Below are positions 1 to 8,361 of a DNA stretch of 58,947 bases, piece after piece. Numbering within the stretch: the stretch's first letter is position 1; the number at the start of each line of letters is the position of its first letter. The notes under the pieces are model-generated. The model ran no database searches. It was not told where the DNA came from and saw only the letters and a list, made by a program, of their open reading frames with translations. The DNA is from a virus. The translations under genes were made by a program, and so were the position numbers. The stretch spans positions 1 through 58,947 of IMG/VR virus record IMGVR_UViG_3300031857_000198, one strand, 5' to 3'.

Positions 1-1482
1 TTTGAATACTTGAGTAAGTCCACTAATCATGTCATTAATTAATGGAAGAACATCAAAGAACATCATCTTTAGGTTCATGAACAGTTCAGATAGCGCTGTT
101 ATGAATCCACCAATACGCTCACCAAATTCTTCTACATTGTCAGCATTTTCGACAAGCAAATCTTTCATAAGGAACAGGTTGTCCGCTCCGCCCTTAATTG
201 CTTCCCATACTGGGTTTAATGCCCTATATAAAACGCGAGCACCATCAATCAGTGGGCGCAGGTAGTCAAGAGTTCTGTTCCATCCCTTTTGGAAGTTATC
301 CATCCAATCGCCAATTCTGTCGAACATACCAACAGCCTTGGGCAGGTATTCACGAATCATTTTGACCATGAAGTTTGAGGTTTTGTCAATCATGCTTACG
401 AAACCATCGATATAACCATCTGTTCCGATGGTTATTTGAACAGCGCCCATGATTCTGGCGATGTCCCTCTTGAGGATGTGGAATATTTCGTTAAAGGCAA
501 CCTTTAGTGGTTCAAGAAACTGGTCACCAAAGTCTGCGAAAACCGTTCGCATCTGCGTCATATAGCTTTTTAGTTGCGCAATAAGGGTGCTATTGATTGC
601 CCCAAATTGGCCTTCTACGCCACCAAGTCGGGCTAGTTCTCCTGAATACAGAAGTTCGGAAAATTGCTGTTTTGTCTGAACGTTTGCGGCCTTAAGCGCT
701 TTTTCCATTTCTGGACCAAGCTTTTTAGCTTCCGCCCTAACTGCAGCCATGCCCTTCTTTGGGTCATTAAGTGCCTGAACAACAGAGGCAACTGATTGAA
801 GTCCTTTTGCTGGGTCTTGGCCAGCTGAACCAAAGTCCATCAATGCTTTTAGCGCTCCGGTGCTTCCTGCGATTTGACGAGAGTTCATCGTCGTTGACAT
901 AATGCCGTATGCCTGGTTGAGGGCATCCACGCCAAGCGTCGCCAAACTTGCGTCAGCTTGAAGCGCCCTCATCGCCATTCGCGTCTGACTCATGGCTGAG
1001 CCAAATTCCTTAGCGCCCTTGCCTCGGTAGGCGTATATTGCGGCTTGCTGCTCACGAATTGCTGCCGATACCGCCGCTATGGCAACCACGGTTCCTGCGG
1101 CCGCACCAGCGACCAGCTGCATAGCCCCTCGATAGGCCTTCATTATCAGCTGACCAGCAACAAACACGCCGTGGACGGCAATCATGGAAGCGCCAAGGAG
1201 GCCCATTTCGATAATTACACCTTTGATGGCCATCTTGAGGAATCCACTAAGACCCTTGCCCATCATTTTAATTCCGGCGTCAACAGCATCAAAGTGGCGC
1301 TTCCAGCCCTTTGTCATGCCGTTTAGTGCGCTGCTTTGGTTCTTTGCATAATTCTGCATGCGAGAACCGCTAGCAAGGCGTTTTTCGACAGCCTCAAGAG
1401 CCTTGAGCTTGGCAATAACTTGGGTCAGCTGCCTATCGTGGGCATCTACCTTAAGTTTTATGCTGACAATCTCGTCGGCCAT
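1..1482 (-). CDS. Tape-measure protein, N-terminal part (cut by window edge)
   Basis: An uninterrupted frame runs from the ATG at 1482 (MADEIVSIKLKV) through position 1, giving 494 residues with no stop. The N-terminus is charged and helical. Residues ~78-145 are a long Ala/Gly/Val-rich hydrophobic stretch, followed by amphipathic helices, as in phage tape-measure proteins that set tail length and thread the tail tube. It lies directly after the tail-assembly chaperone and tube/sheath genes, the standard myovirus order. The real C-terminus lies outside the window, so any lytic or peptidase domain there cannot be seen. Identification rests on composition plus position rather than a signature motif. 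Confidence 0.85.
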   Translation of the reverse strand, partial: MADEIVSIKLKVDAHDRQLTQVIAKLKALEAVEKRLASGSRMQNYAKNQSSALNGMTKGWKRHFDAVDAGIKMMGKGLSGFLKMAIKGVIIEMGLLGASMIAVHGVFVAGQLIMKAYRGAMQLVAGAAAGTVVAIAAVSAAIREQQAAIYAYRGKGAKEFGSAMSQTRMAMRALQADASLATLGVDALNQAYGIMSTTMNSRQIAGSTGALKALMDFGSAGQDPAKGLQSVASVVQALNDPKKGMAAVRAEAKKLGPEMEKALKAANVQTKQQFSELLYSGELARLGGVEGQFGAINSTLIAQLKSYMTQMRTVFADFGDQFLEPLKVAFNEIFHILKRDIARIMGAVQITIGTDGYIDGFVSMIDKTSNFMVKMIREYLPKAVGMFDRIGDWMDNFQKGWNRTLDYLRPLIDGARVLYRALNPVWEAIKGGADNLFLMKDLLVENADNVEEFGERIGGFITALSELFMNLKMMFFDVLPLINDMISGLTQVFK

Positions 1483-1547
1483 TACGTCTCCAGGTGAGTT
1501 TTTAATTCACGTGAGTGTAAGGGCGGCCGAGCTATGAAGCCTGAATA

Positions 1548-1784
1548 TTAGGTCTTCTGAGTCTTCGACTGGCGCTCTTGCTCTTCGCGGTCGTTACTAA
1601 TAACTGTAGCACAAGCCATCAGTATCATCCAGTCAGTGTCGTCAACGTTTAGCAGCTCCAATGGATTGACATTAAAGAGTTCTCCAAGTCTTGCTGCTGA
1701 CTTGATGTAAGAATCTTCGGCTAGTTCGTCGAAGATTCCTTCGTAGGGTCCACGGCTGCCACCGTATCCGAGTAACCAGCAGCA
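1548..1784 (-). CDS. Tail-assembly chaperone, -1 frame extension (gpG-T type)
   Basis: A 78-codon open frame lies in the -1 frame relative to the upstream chaperone gene. It opens after a TGA at 1785-1787 and ends with TAA at 1548-1550. It has no ATG or good start of its own and overlaps the last ~60 nt of the upstream gene. This is the arrangement in which ribosomes slip back one base to make a longer chaperone before the tape-measure gene (lambda G/GT logic). A possible slip point is GGACCCT (1745-1751, minus strand), where a Pro-tRNA can re-pair from CCT to CCC. No textbook slippery heptamer is present. The translated stretch (PYEGIFDELAEDSYIKSA) looks protein-like. A full fusion would be about 238 aa. 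Confidence 0.55.
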   Translation of the reverse strand, partial: CCWLLGYGGSRGPYEGIFDELAEDSYIKSAARLGELFNVNPLELLNVDDTDWMILMACATVISNDREEQERQSKTQKT

Positions 1785-2263
1785 TCAAGGATTGCGAGAG
1801 CTGCGGACTCTACATGTGGGTCCACGCCGAAAAGGGCGCGAACAGCGTCAGGGACTGGACGAGTTGTTTCGGTCATCTCCAGAATCTGTGGATGTCCAAA
1901 GGTCATTTGGGTACCGTTATCGTCAAACACTTCTTCGTCATCCATGTAGATGCCAATTGTTGTGTGCCCAATAACTAGACATGCAAACTTTGTCGCATCA
2001 AGGCCATTTCTGGAGTCCTCACCAGCATTCTTACGCCAGTTCTTCATCTGGGACTGGGTAATGTTGGGGCTTACCTTCAGGCTGACACCAGGGCGTTCCG
2101 GAACAGGTAGCAAGACAATAGGTCTTTCGACCTTCTTGCTTACAATTCCGCGAAGCTTCTGGAGCTGCGTTTCCTCGTGCGACTTAGTGGACTCACGACC
2201 CTTCTTGGGGGTCTTGTTATCCTCGTTGCCGTCCTCAACTGTGAAAAATGCGTTATCACTCAT
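1721..2263 (-). CDS. Tail-assembly chaperone, zero-frame product
   Basis: The 180-aa acidic protein begins MSDNAFFTVEDGN, has a Lys-rich early segment and then a compact C-terminal domain (DAVRALFGVDPHVES). It has no enzymatic motif. Its place between the tail tube gene and the tape-measure gene, and the open -1 frame at its 3' end, mark it as the short form of the tail-assembly chaperone that wraps the tape-measure protein during tail assembly. Identification is from gene order and frameshift architecture rather than sequence family recall. Confidence 0.7.
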   Translation of the reverse strand: MSDNAFFTVEDGNEDNKTPKKGRESTKSHEETQLQKLRGIVSKKVERPIVLLPVPERPGVSLKVSPNITQSQMKNWRKNAGEDSRNGLDATKFACLVIGHTTIGIYMDDEEVFDDNGTQMTFGHPQILEMTETTRPVPDAVRALFGVDPHVESAALAILDAAGYSDTVAAVDPTKESSTN

Positions 2264-2312
2264 GAGGTAGAACCTAGCATAGTGACATGCGCCGGAAGCG
2301 CAACTCTGTTAG

Positions 2313-2810
2313 TTATGCAGCGTCGACGTCAGAAATTGCGAACGTTAGGGCGAACGTAGCTGGGGCTCCAGATGAGGAGTCGCCTTCTGGCTCGGTCATT
2401 CCTACCAATAGAGCGTTTGTATAAACGCGGTCATTGGTTGGGTCCTTGATGTCACAGTCGTAAACAGATACTGTAACGTTGTAGTACGCAACACCAACGT
2501 AGCGGCGGAGCTTCTGCAACTTGTCTCCGATACCAGCGGCGGTATCAGCTGGGGTAAAGTCGTCGTCGTAGTGCGCCGTCAAGGTGATATCACCAATCTC
2601 GGATGGAGCACACAGCACCGTTGGACGTGACTTACCACCTTCGTAAATCTTCTCAACCGAAGCAGTGATTTCACCACCAGAGACCTGAGCAAAGCGGAAG
2701 TCATTCCACTTGGGCAGGTTTGTCTGGACGTTTGTCTGCTGCTTAGCGTTGTCAGTGAAGGTGCTTGGGACAATCGTCGCAAGTACTTGTCTCTGCGAAA
2801 TTTTTGCCAT
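2313..2810 (-). CDS. Tail tube protein
   Basis: A 165-aa protein (MAKISQRQVLATIVPSTF) of the size of myovirus inner-tube subunits. It is rich in beta-prone segments (GEITASVEKIYEGG, DITLTAHYDD, YYNVTVSVYDCDI) and ends with a short loop and strand (FALTFAISDVDAA). It lies 16 nt downstream of the sheath gene and upstream of the chaperones, exactly where the tube gene sits in contractile-tail phages. The tube is the rigid inner channel through which DNA passes. Confidence 0.8.
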   Translation of the reverse strand: MAKISQRQVLATIVPSTFTDNAKQQTNVQTNLPKWNDFRFAQVSGGEITASVEKIYEGGKSRPTVLCAPSEIGDITLTAHYDDDFTPADTAAGIGDKLQKLRRYVGVAYYNVTVSVYDCDIKDPTNDRVYTNALLVGMTEPEGDSSSGAPATFALTFAISDVDAA

Positions 2811-2826
2811 TGCTTATTTCCTCCGA

Positions 2827-4293
2827 TTAAACCACTGATGAGGTTAGGTTGGACTTGACGATTTCGATTTCAATCTTGTCGCCAACGCTGCTCACTCGAA
2901 CACCGACAGTAGCCTTGACCAAACCGGTCGCTAGCTGAGAGGCGGGGTTGAGCGAAGCATCGCATCGTACGGTGTATCCCTGGTCAAGCTGACGGCCATT
3001 GGCGTCAAAGGCTGGGTACAGAGCGCCAATGTTGCGCATGACGGAAAGAATTGAAAGTAGTCGTGATTCGACGTTCGCGAAAATTGTGTTTCTTCCGTCG
3101 ATTGCACTGAAGACGACATCTTCGATTGAGCGGTAGCACTCCGTCACGATTGAGTTAACAACATCCTGCTGTGTGATATAGCGGAAGTTGTCAGTATCTG
3201 AAGAGCATGAGCGCGCACCATAAATTCGTATGGTGTTTTGAATAACCCTCAGAGCATTCACGTAGTTCTCGTCAAGGTCATCACCAACAGTCTTATTGAT
3301 GCTGGACTTGAGCCCAACTACGAAGCGAGCAACCGAGAGGAGGCCAGCCGCAGGAAGATGTGGTCCTGTCTGATTGTGAGCAAGGGCACGCTTGCCGGCA
3401 ACATATCCAACTGGTGGAATGAAGCGTGTTACGCCAGGAGTTCCTGTTGGCACTTCAACCCATGGGTAGTAGTAAGCGGCGTGCTCGGCGTGGTTTTCTG
3501 TCTGTACGTCAAGAGCGGCCTGCTTGATTGTTGCAACGCTGTTGGTTTCTCCGCCAAACAGTAGAGCAATTCTGCTGTATGTGTTGGCATGGGCAACCAG
3601 TCCCTGAACAACCTCGGTAGCTGAGCTCTCTGGGCATGTTACCGCACCAGAGCCAAGAGCATCGTTGAACAACTCAAGGCTTGCTACGTAGCTAGCATCG
3701 TTAATTCCGGCTGTGTCGGAATCTCCGCCAGAGAATGCACCGTTTTCTGCAGCCAGGACTGCCGGAATGAGGGTGTCGTCCTCGACAGTTGCAGATGCAT
3801 ACTGAGTCGCAATAGCTGAAGAGTTGATTCTGCCAGCTGCCTGAGTCGCTGATGTCACTGTTCCTGTTGAGTAAACAAGAGCTGAGTCGTAATAGAAGTT
3901 GACCTTAAATGTTGAGCCAGGTGTTGGCTGAGTAACTTCAACTTCTAGGTTGTCTGACCAGTCTCCAGCACCATTGGCGGTGAGGGTCAGAACGTCAACT
4001 GCGCTTGCTGACTGAAGTGTGAGTTCACCAATTGCAGCAGCACTACCAACGGTTCTACCGATGTAGGCGCGTGTTCCACCCTCTTCAAAGAATGTCTCAA
4101 TTGTTGGATGCAGATAAGAACCTGAAATATACCCACCAAAAATCGACTCAAACTCTGCCAGGCTCTCAACCACGACTGGTTCATCGGATGGGCCGCGCTC
4201 GGCCTGGCCGACGACAAATAGCTGTGAAGATTCGCGAACCGTCGCTGATGATGGGCCGGTTCTCACTGAAGTTGAAATGACTAAGCCAGGCAT
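2827..4293 (-). CDS. Tail sheath protein
   Basis: A 488-aa protein starting MPGLVISTSVRTGPSS after a GAGG ribosome-binding site. Near the N-terminus it has the sheath pattern of a hydrophobic strand with a Gly/Pro turn (FVVGQAERGPSDEPVVV), followed by FESIFGG and TIETFFEEGGTRAYIGR. These typify the N-terminal fold of contractile sheath subunits. The C-terminal third (QQDVVNSIVTECYRSI; DASLNPASQLATGLV; GVRVSSVGDKIEIEIV) matches the conserved C-terminal domain whose strands link neighbouring subunits. Sheath contraction drives the tube through the host envelope. This gene is the main evidence for a myovirus. Confidence 0.93.
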   Translation of the reverse strand: MPGLVISTSVRTGPSSATVRESSQLFVVGQAERGPSDEPVVVESLAEFESIFGGYISGSYLHPTIETFFEEGGTRAYIGRTVGSAAAIGELTLQSASAVDVLTLTANGAGDWSDNLEVEVTQPTPGSTFKVNFYYDSALVYSTGTVTSATQAAGRINSSAIATQYASATVEDDTLIPAVLAAENGAFSGGDSDTAGINDASYVASLELFNDALGSGAVTCPESSATEVVQGLVAHANTYSRIALLFGGETNSVATIKQAALDVQTENHAEHAAYYYPWVEVPTGTPGVTRFIPPVGYVAGKRALAHNQTGPHLPAAGLLSVARFVVGLKSSINKTVGDDLDENYVNALRVIQNTIRIYGARSCSSDTDNFRYITQQDVVNSIVTECYRSIEDVVFSAIDGRNTIFANVESRLLSILSVMRNIGALYPAFDANGRQLDQGYTVRCDASLNPASQLATGLVKATVGVRVSSVGDKIEIEIVKSNLTSSVV

Positions 4294-4403
4294 AGGACCT
4301 CACTGTTCGAGCTTTGGATTAACTCCCGTATGGTTCTAATTGTACAGATGGGTAGGTAATATTTTGTGCAACTATGAATTTAACTTTATTGCAGAAGCTG
4401 CAA
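4294..4403 (-). other. Leader region of the sheath gene with a small hairpin
   Basis: A 110-nt non-coding gap. At 4389-4403 there is a perfect 6-bp inverted repeat with a 3-nt loop (TTGCAG-CTT-CTGCAA on the minus strand), immediately after the stop codon of the upstream neck gene. It is too short and lacks a U-run, so it is only a weak terminator candidate. Further down is a TACAAT box without a well-spaced -35. The sheath ribosome-binding site (GAGG) is at the end. Separate expression of the sheath operon is possible but not proven. Confidence 0.3.
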
Positions 4404-5018
4404 TCACTCTTCTGGTTCCGTTAACTCTTGATTTGGCCCGACTGAGAATGTTGTCAACTGTATTTCTGAAACAGTTCCCAATCCGACCCGTGTTACAACC
4501 TCATCAAGATTCAATGTGTATCCAACATAGGCCCCAGCCATCATTCGGTCGCCCTTTAGAAGCGTAATATCCGAGTATTCTTCACGAATTGTTCCTTCAT
4601 CAATCATTGCCTTGAAGGATGTTCTTGAGTCATAAGCCTTTAAGCACGGGTAGTCAAGTAGCGAAGACCGCAGAACGGTTACGAGTCGGTCACGCATTAA
4701 TGTTACGCCCTCTGAACCTTCTGACCTAACCCAAACATATGTGCGCATGTTGTAAGAAACTCTATACAGCGGGTCTGGACCATCGAATCCGATTCTGTTT
4801 ATATTATTCATTGACAGGGCGACGGTGATTATTGATGGCCACTCATCTATGGCTAGTGGTTCATAACTTATGTACTGCATTGGGTCCGGCAACTGAGAGC
4901 TATCTAGGTTCCAGCCGTTCCTGTAACGAATGAGTCTGATTGGCATGTCTTGTTTTAGGTAATCCGTCACAAACTGCTTGGCAAAATGTGAACCATTCAT
5001 TAGAGCTTCTGAACTCAT
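4404..5018 (-). CDS. Neck or tail-terminator-like structural protein
   Basis: A 204-aa protein starting MSSEALMNGSHFAKQFV. Its ATGA start overlaps the stop of the preceding gene by 4 nt, indicating translational coupling. No catalytic motif is visible. Its length, mixed alpha/beta character (YRVSYNMRTYVWVRS, VTLMRDRLVTVLRSSLLDYPCL) and position between the gpG-like neck protein and the sheath suggest the tail terminator or tail-completion protein that caps the tube and sheath at the neck. The assignment comes from context. Confidence 0.55.
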   Translation of the reverse strand: MSSEALMNGSHFAKQFVTDYLKQDMPIRLIRYRNGWNLDSSQLPDPMQYISYEPLAIDEWPSIITVALSMNNINRIGFDGPDPLYRVSYNMRTYVWVRSEGSEGVTLMRDRLVTVLRSSLLDYPCLKAYDSRTSFKAMIDEGTIREEYSDITLLKGDRMMAGAYVGYTLNLDEVVTRVGLGTVSEIQLTTFSVGPNQELTEPEE

Positions 5019-5515
5019 AGCCCGTTAGCTCCATTCTTCACATACTTGGCAACCTTCTTTGCAAAGTCGTCCTCAAAGTCCCTCGGGGTAAAGACAAGCC
5101 TACGAGCTGGCATATTCTCCGTTCCGTACTGATGGAACTTTGCTATGGGATTATCAACAAAGAACGTGGCTTCGCTGTTCGTGGTTGAGTTCGCCGGTGA
5201 CTGAGCCAAATCTGCAACACTGCGGAAAAGTCTTGCCGTTGGTCCAATCATCATTGGCGTTGGCTGGTTTCTAAGCTTCCATGATGCGTACTGTGGGTCA
5301 AGTGGCGGCCACGCCCCTTTCAGCATCGCTCTGGCCGATTCTGAACCCATGCTGGTGAAGTTGTTTGAGTAGGCGCGCTCAAGCTCTCTTTTACCCCAGG
5401 CGAAAACAGGGCGCATGTCATTGGCCCTATCCTGCATGTCTTGAAGGTTCTCTATCGTCTCCTCGGCGTGGACGATTACCTTGACAAGAACGTTTGCACT
5501 ACGCCTGCGCGCCAC
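5015..5515 (-). CDS. Phage virion morphogenesis (Mu gpG / HK97 gp10-like) neck protein
   Basis: A 166-aa protein with a GTG start 2 nt from the previous stop. The segment KFHQYGTENMPARRLVF is the hallmark of the virion-morphogenesis / gp10 family: a strand ending in YGT, then a MPAR-R turn. These proteins join the head to the tail or complete the tail. A coiled N-terminal part (residues ~15-60) precedes it. The 3' end overlaps the next gene by 4 nt, so the neck genes form one translationally coupled operon. Confidence 0.75.
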   Translation of the reverse strand: MARRRSANVLVKVIVHAEETIENLQDMQDRANDMRPVFAWGKRELERAYSNNFTSMGSESARAMLKGAWPPLDPQYASWKLRNQPTPMMIGPTARLFRSVADLAQSPANSTTNSEATFFVDNPIAKFHQYGTENMPARRLVFTPRDFEDDFAKKVAKYVKNGANGL

Positions 5516-5517
5516 GC

Positions 5518-6165
5518 CTAAACACGCACCCTGCGGTATTTACGCACTGATGAAAGTTCGGTTTCCAGAAAACCCGTAACCAATGGTCCAGTGTTTCTGG
5601 TGTTCAGGTCTTTGACACCGACAACATCGTCATGCATATTCTGCATTTCTCGTGATGCGGCACGGAGTATGAGGAGCTTAAGTACTGGGATACTTGCGCC
5701 ATCAAGGCCGGCAGTGTAGGTCATGGTCAGTAGGTCATCTGCGTAGCCGTAGTAGTAGTCGATACCGTACGGCCGCTGTACGTAGTCCAGCTCATTTTCA
5801 AGAACTCTTTCGCTACCAAACAGCGGCTTAACCCTTATTTCTTCAATTTCCACAATCGGGGTGTTCTTGAAGTAGATAGCTGGTGGTGGGTCCGCATACT
5901 GGGTGGCGTTCTGTCTTGGGCTAGATGTTGTGAATGATTCGTTATAAACATTGTCATTTGCCGTAAGAAATGTCCCCATCGGAACACCGGTATGCATTGC
6001 ATCAAGCCTGTACTGCTCAACAAACTGAGTCGGCTCTATTGGTCTACGCAGGAATGCCTCAAGCTCACTCTGAAGTCCGGCAAGAACAAGTGTTGCGGCA
6101 TCTTCCTGCCGCTGAGTGAACGAGATGTCCATATAGTTTCTGATTTCTGAAAGTGAAACAATCAT
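5518..6165 (-). CDS. Head-tail connector (adaptor) protein
   Basis: A 215-aa protein beginning MIVSLSEIRNYMDI and followed by alpha-helical stretches (TLVLAGLQSELEAFLRRPIEP). This is the typical start of gp6/gp15-type connectors that dock under the portal: an LxxIRxYMxI helix, then ALxxASxxIExYLxRxxxP. The C-terminal half contains TPIVEIEEIRV and DDLLTMTYTAGLDG, also usual in this family. It is the first gene of the leftward neck/tail operon, with the divergent region 6166-6275 upstream. Confidence 0.75.
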   Translation of the reverse strand: MIVSLSEIRNYMDISFTQRQEDAATLVLAGLQSELEAFLRRPIEPTQFVEQYRLDAMHTGVPMGTFLTANDNVYNESFTTSSPRQNATQYADPPPAIYFKNTPIVEIEEIRVKPLFGSERVLENELDYVQRPYGIDYYYGYADDLLTMTYTAGLDGASIPVLKLLILRAASREMQNMHDDVVGVKDLNTRNTGPLVTGFLETELSSVRKYRRVRV

Positions 6166-6240
6166 GACACCTCGTCAAGAGATAGAAAAATCTGTGTTCT
6201 AAATTTTAACACCTTTAAGCGATATGGGCCGTGAATTCCA

Positions 6241-6269
6241 TTGACTGAATGCTTTAAGTGATGTAGATT
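6241..6269 (+). promoter_or_regulatory. Sigma-70-type promoter for a leaderless mRNA
   Basis: TTGACT (6241-6246), a 17-nt spacer, and TAGATT (6264-6269) match a housekeeping promoter. The ATG of the downstream gene begins 6 nt after the -10 box, so transcription would start at or next to the start codon with no ribosome-binding site. This is common in actinobacteria. The same -10 hexamer at the same distance precedes the paralogous next gene. Confidence 0.7.
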
Positions 6270-6275
6270 CGTGGA

Positions 6276-6581
6276 ATGGGAAACGCTTCAATATTTGAGC
6301 CAGTTAAGTTTTTTAGCGAACAGGAGCGCATTGGGGCAAACACGGAAATCACTGACCACATAGTTCAGATACTGTTCGCATTTTTTGCAGATACTGAAGA
6401 TGGCTTGGGTGATGACGACGAGTTCAATGGGTTTGTTGATTCCCTGACAGATATTGCCTGTCTCGTAATGGCAGTAGCTGGAATGGAAGTAATTGGGGAA
6501 AATAGCGATGGCAAGATAGTTGCCAAATTTAACCCCATGGCATCGATGTCTGATTTTGCTAATAAGTACAACATCTCTTGA
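6276..6581 (+). CDS. Small acidic protein, paralogue A (unknown function)
   Basis: A 101-aa protein, MGNASIFEPVKFF, with a predicted helix (EITDHIVQILFAFF), an Asp-rich turn (DGLGDDDEF), a hydrophobic helix (TDIACLVMAVAGMEVIG) and a short strand (GKIVAKFNP). It aligns along its length with the next gene, so the two are tandem duplicates. It is read rightward inside an otherwise leftward structural block and has its own promoter. That makes it moron-like, possibly expressed early and independent of virion genes. I do not recognise a known family. Confidence 0.7.
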   Translation: MGNASIFEPVKFFSEQERIGANTEITDHIVQILFAFFADTEDGLGDDDEFNGFVDSLTDIACLVMAVAGMEVIGENSDGKIVAKFNPMASMSDFANKYNIS

Positions 6582-6586
6582 TGCTA

Positions 6587-6615
6587 TTGCGCTTGGCATT
6601 TTTGAAAGATAGATT
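6587..6615 (+). promoter_or_regulatory. Promoter for leaderless paralogue B
   Basis: TTGCGC (6587-6592), a 17-nt spacer and TAGATT (6610-6615) lie with the -10 box ending 6 nt before the ATG at 6622. The geometry and -10 sequence are identical to the promoter at 6241-6269. The pair of genes was therefore duplicated with its promoter, or converged on the same leaderless design. Confidence 0.6.
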
Positions 6616-6621
6616 CTGTCT

Positions 6622-7023
6622 ATGAACAAGAATCAAGAAGTTGTCGTTTCTCAGTATTTCGGCACTGAGAGTGAGCGTCGAGCTGCTGCTGTGGCTGTGG
6701 GTGAGAAAATTATGAAAGTTCTTTTCTTTTACTTTGAAGAAGACCAAGAAGAACTTGATGACGAGGGGGCCATGGATGAGTTCTCCAATTACCTCTGGGA
6801 CGTAACTAGTTCAGCACTGGCAGCAGCAGGAATTTCATTTATAGGCAAGGACGATAGGGGTAGGATTATTGCCGCCCTTGAGCCATGTGCTTCAGTAAAA
6901 GAATTCCTAATCAATGAAGATATCGGAGAGGATGACCACATCTTCTACGAGGATTATCTTGAGGACGTTGGTCCAGATTCCGGTTTTGGAAGGCACGACG
7001 AAAAATTAACTAGCGAAATCTAG
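6622..7023 (+). CDS. Small acidic protein, paralogue B (unknown function)
   Basis: A 133-aa protein homologous to the preceding gene. The matching segments are YFGTESERRAAA with FFSEQERIGAN, IMKVLFFYFEED with IVQILFAFFADT, and AAAGISFIGKDDRGRIIA with AVAGMEVIGENSDGKIVA. It carries an extra acidic tail of about 35 residues. No catalytic motif or membrane segment is evident. It is strongly acidic, as DNA-mimic or protein-inhibitor proteins often are, but that function is inference only. It ends 17 nt before the convergent stop of the next leftward gene. Confidence 0.7.
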   Translation: MNKNQEVVVSQYFGTESERRAAAVAVGEKIMKVLFFYFEEDQEELDDEGAMDEFSNYLWDVTSSALAAAGISFIGKDDRGRIIAALEPCASVKEFLINEDIGEDDHIFYEDYLEDVGPDSGFGRHDEKLTSEI

Positions 7024-7040
7024 TTAAATCAAACGTTCAA

Positions 7041-7757
7041 TTACCTGCGCCTGCCGCCAGTTCTGCCCTTATTCGTAAGGTCCCTGGTTGCGCCAGCAAC
7101 AGCCCTCTTCCTTGCTCTCTGTTGAGCACGAGCCTGTGATTTTGGAAGTGCTGGCCTAATTGAGGCTCCGGTCTTTCTTACTGTCGTGACACCACGCGGT
7201 CTGTTGGCTATATCGCTAGCCCCAGCACCAACCTTGGCGACATTTAGTTTATCCGTCTGGGCCAAGAACGTGTTGGGCTTAACTGAGCCTTTAGCAATCG
7301 AGACTTTCCCAAATTTAACACCATTGCGATTTGCTCGCCTTTGAGCCCTGGCTTCCAGGTCGCGGAATTTCTTTGGCCTCGTTCTGCCTGCGTACCATGC
7401 ACCTTGTGGGGTTTTGGCGCTACCAGCCCTTCTCACTCCGCCACCACGGTCAGCAAATTCCTGCGCAACCGACTTTTTCATGTCTCCACCAGTTCGCCAG
7501 CTTCTAGCTAGTTTACTGCGTGATTTAGAGCCGCCGTATCTAGCCATTTCACCCAACTCACCAAGCTGACCCCTGTCAAAACGGTCGCGACCCACACCAA
7601 ATAGGTCCCTAGCGTAAGTTGCAAAGCTCTCATACTGGGTTGTCTGGCGCTTATTGAGTCTTCCGCCGCGACGCAGGACAGCCTGAAGCTCCTTGACCCT
7701 ATCCACGACGAATGCAGCGTCATCAGAAATATCAGGACCGTAACGTACTCCTGGCAT
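7041..7757 (-). CDS. Very basic protein of unknown function
   Basis: A 238-aa protein, MPGVRYGPDISDDAA, that becomes extremely Arg/Lys/Gly-rich (RAQRRANRNG, RAQQRARKRAV, GRTGGRRR at the C-terminus). The first ~75 residues look folded (DAAFVVDRVKELQAVLRR); the rest is probably disordered and nucleic-acid binding. Its place at the border between neck genes and the DNA-handling genes would suit a DNA-condensing or minor virion protein, but no family is recognised. Confidence 0.7.
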   Translation of the reverse strand: MPGVRYGPDISDDAAFVVDRVKELQAVLRRGGRLNKRQTTQYESFATYARDLFGVGRDRFDRGQLGELGEMARYGGSKSRSKLARSWRTGGDMKKSVAQEFADRGGGVRRAGSAKTPQGAWYAGRTRPKKFRDLEARAQRRANRNGVKFGKVSIAKGSVKPNTFLAQTDKLNVAKVGAGASDIANRPRGVTTVRKTGASIRPALPKSQARAQQRARKRAVAGATRDLTNKGRTGGRRR

Positions 7758-7803
7758 GGCTCTCCTCTGGTGTTTTTCTAAATATACCAGAAAAAGACTT
7801 TAC

Positions 7804-8361
7804 TTATCTGTCAGGATTTGGTGGTCTTTCTATAACCATTGATTCCTGGTCTTTGTAGCCAGGCGGAGCCTCAATCGGAACCCATGCTCTTGCATAGTTG
7901 TGCTCCTTGATTTTTCTAACCTTGAATAGGCTTCCGTCAAGCATTAGCGATAATTCTTCTGACCTCATGCAGAGCATGTCTTCAAAATCGGCTGCCCCAT
8001 ATTTACCGGAACGACGAACCGAACGAATTATTTCAGAAGTTTTGGCCGCAATCACATGAGAATGACCCCTATTGAGGCGGAGATGCAGCATCATTGCGTC
8101 GATTTTGTCAACATCATGAAATACAACTGGTATTTTTCCATCAGTATGAGCCAGGATTGCCGGAATACTGGTTGCCAGTAAGTATCTCTCTGAGCCGTTG
8201 ATTATTTCACCAGTTGATAGGCGAACGTGAATCGGTTCAATAAATCCAAACTGAGAGAGCGAGGCGGAAATCACAAGCATTTCAGGTCTAACGGTATATG
8301 TGGCTCTCCATTCTGGAACACTCAGTACCGATGGGTCAACATAATCAATTTTCATCTTCAT
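7804..8361 (-). CDS. ParB-like nuclease-domain protein (IbrB-like)
   Basis: About 185 aa with the ParB/sulfiredoxin fold signature: a preceding strand, then FGFIEPIHVRLSTG and EIINGSERYLLA, the substrate loop of ParB-like proteins. A helical C-terminal half follows. It overlaps the 3' end of the PAPS-reductase-like gene. Of three in-frame ATGs (8367, 8361, 8355), 8361 has the best spacing (9 nt) to an AAAGGG site. ParB-like plus PAPS-reductase-like neighbours match the IbrB/IbrA pair known from E. coli and many phages. In this pair the ParB-like partner has no proven plasmid-partition role. It probably binds nucleotide, but the exact reaction is unknown. Confidence 0.75.
   Translation of the reverse strand: MKMKIDYVDPSVLSVPEWRATYTVRPEMLVISASLSQFGFIEPIHVRLSTGEIINGSERYLLATSIPAILAHTDGKIPVVFHDVDKIDAMMLHLRLNRGHSHVIAAKTSEIIRSVRRSGKYGAADFEDMLCMRSEELSLMLDGSLFKVRKIKEHNYARAWVPIEAPPGYKDQESMVIERPPNPDR

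Noticed and set aside
29-265. Short plus-strand frame at the left edge
   Set aside because: Antisense shadow of the tape-measure gene, which is open across the entire edge.
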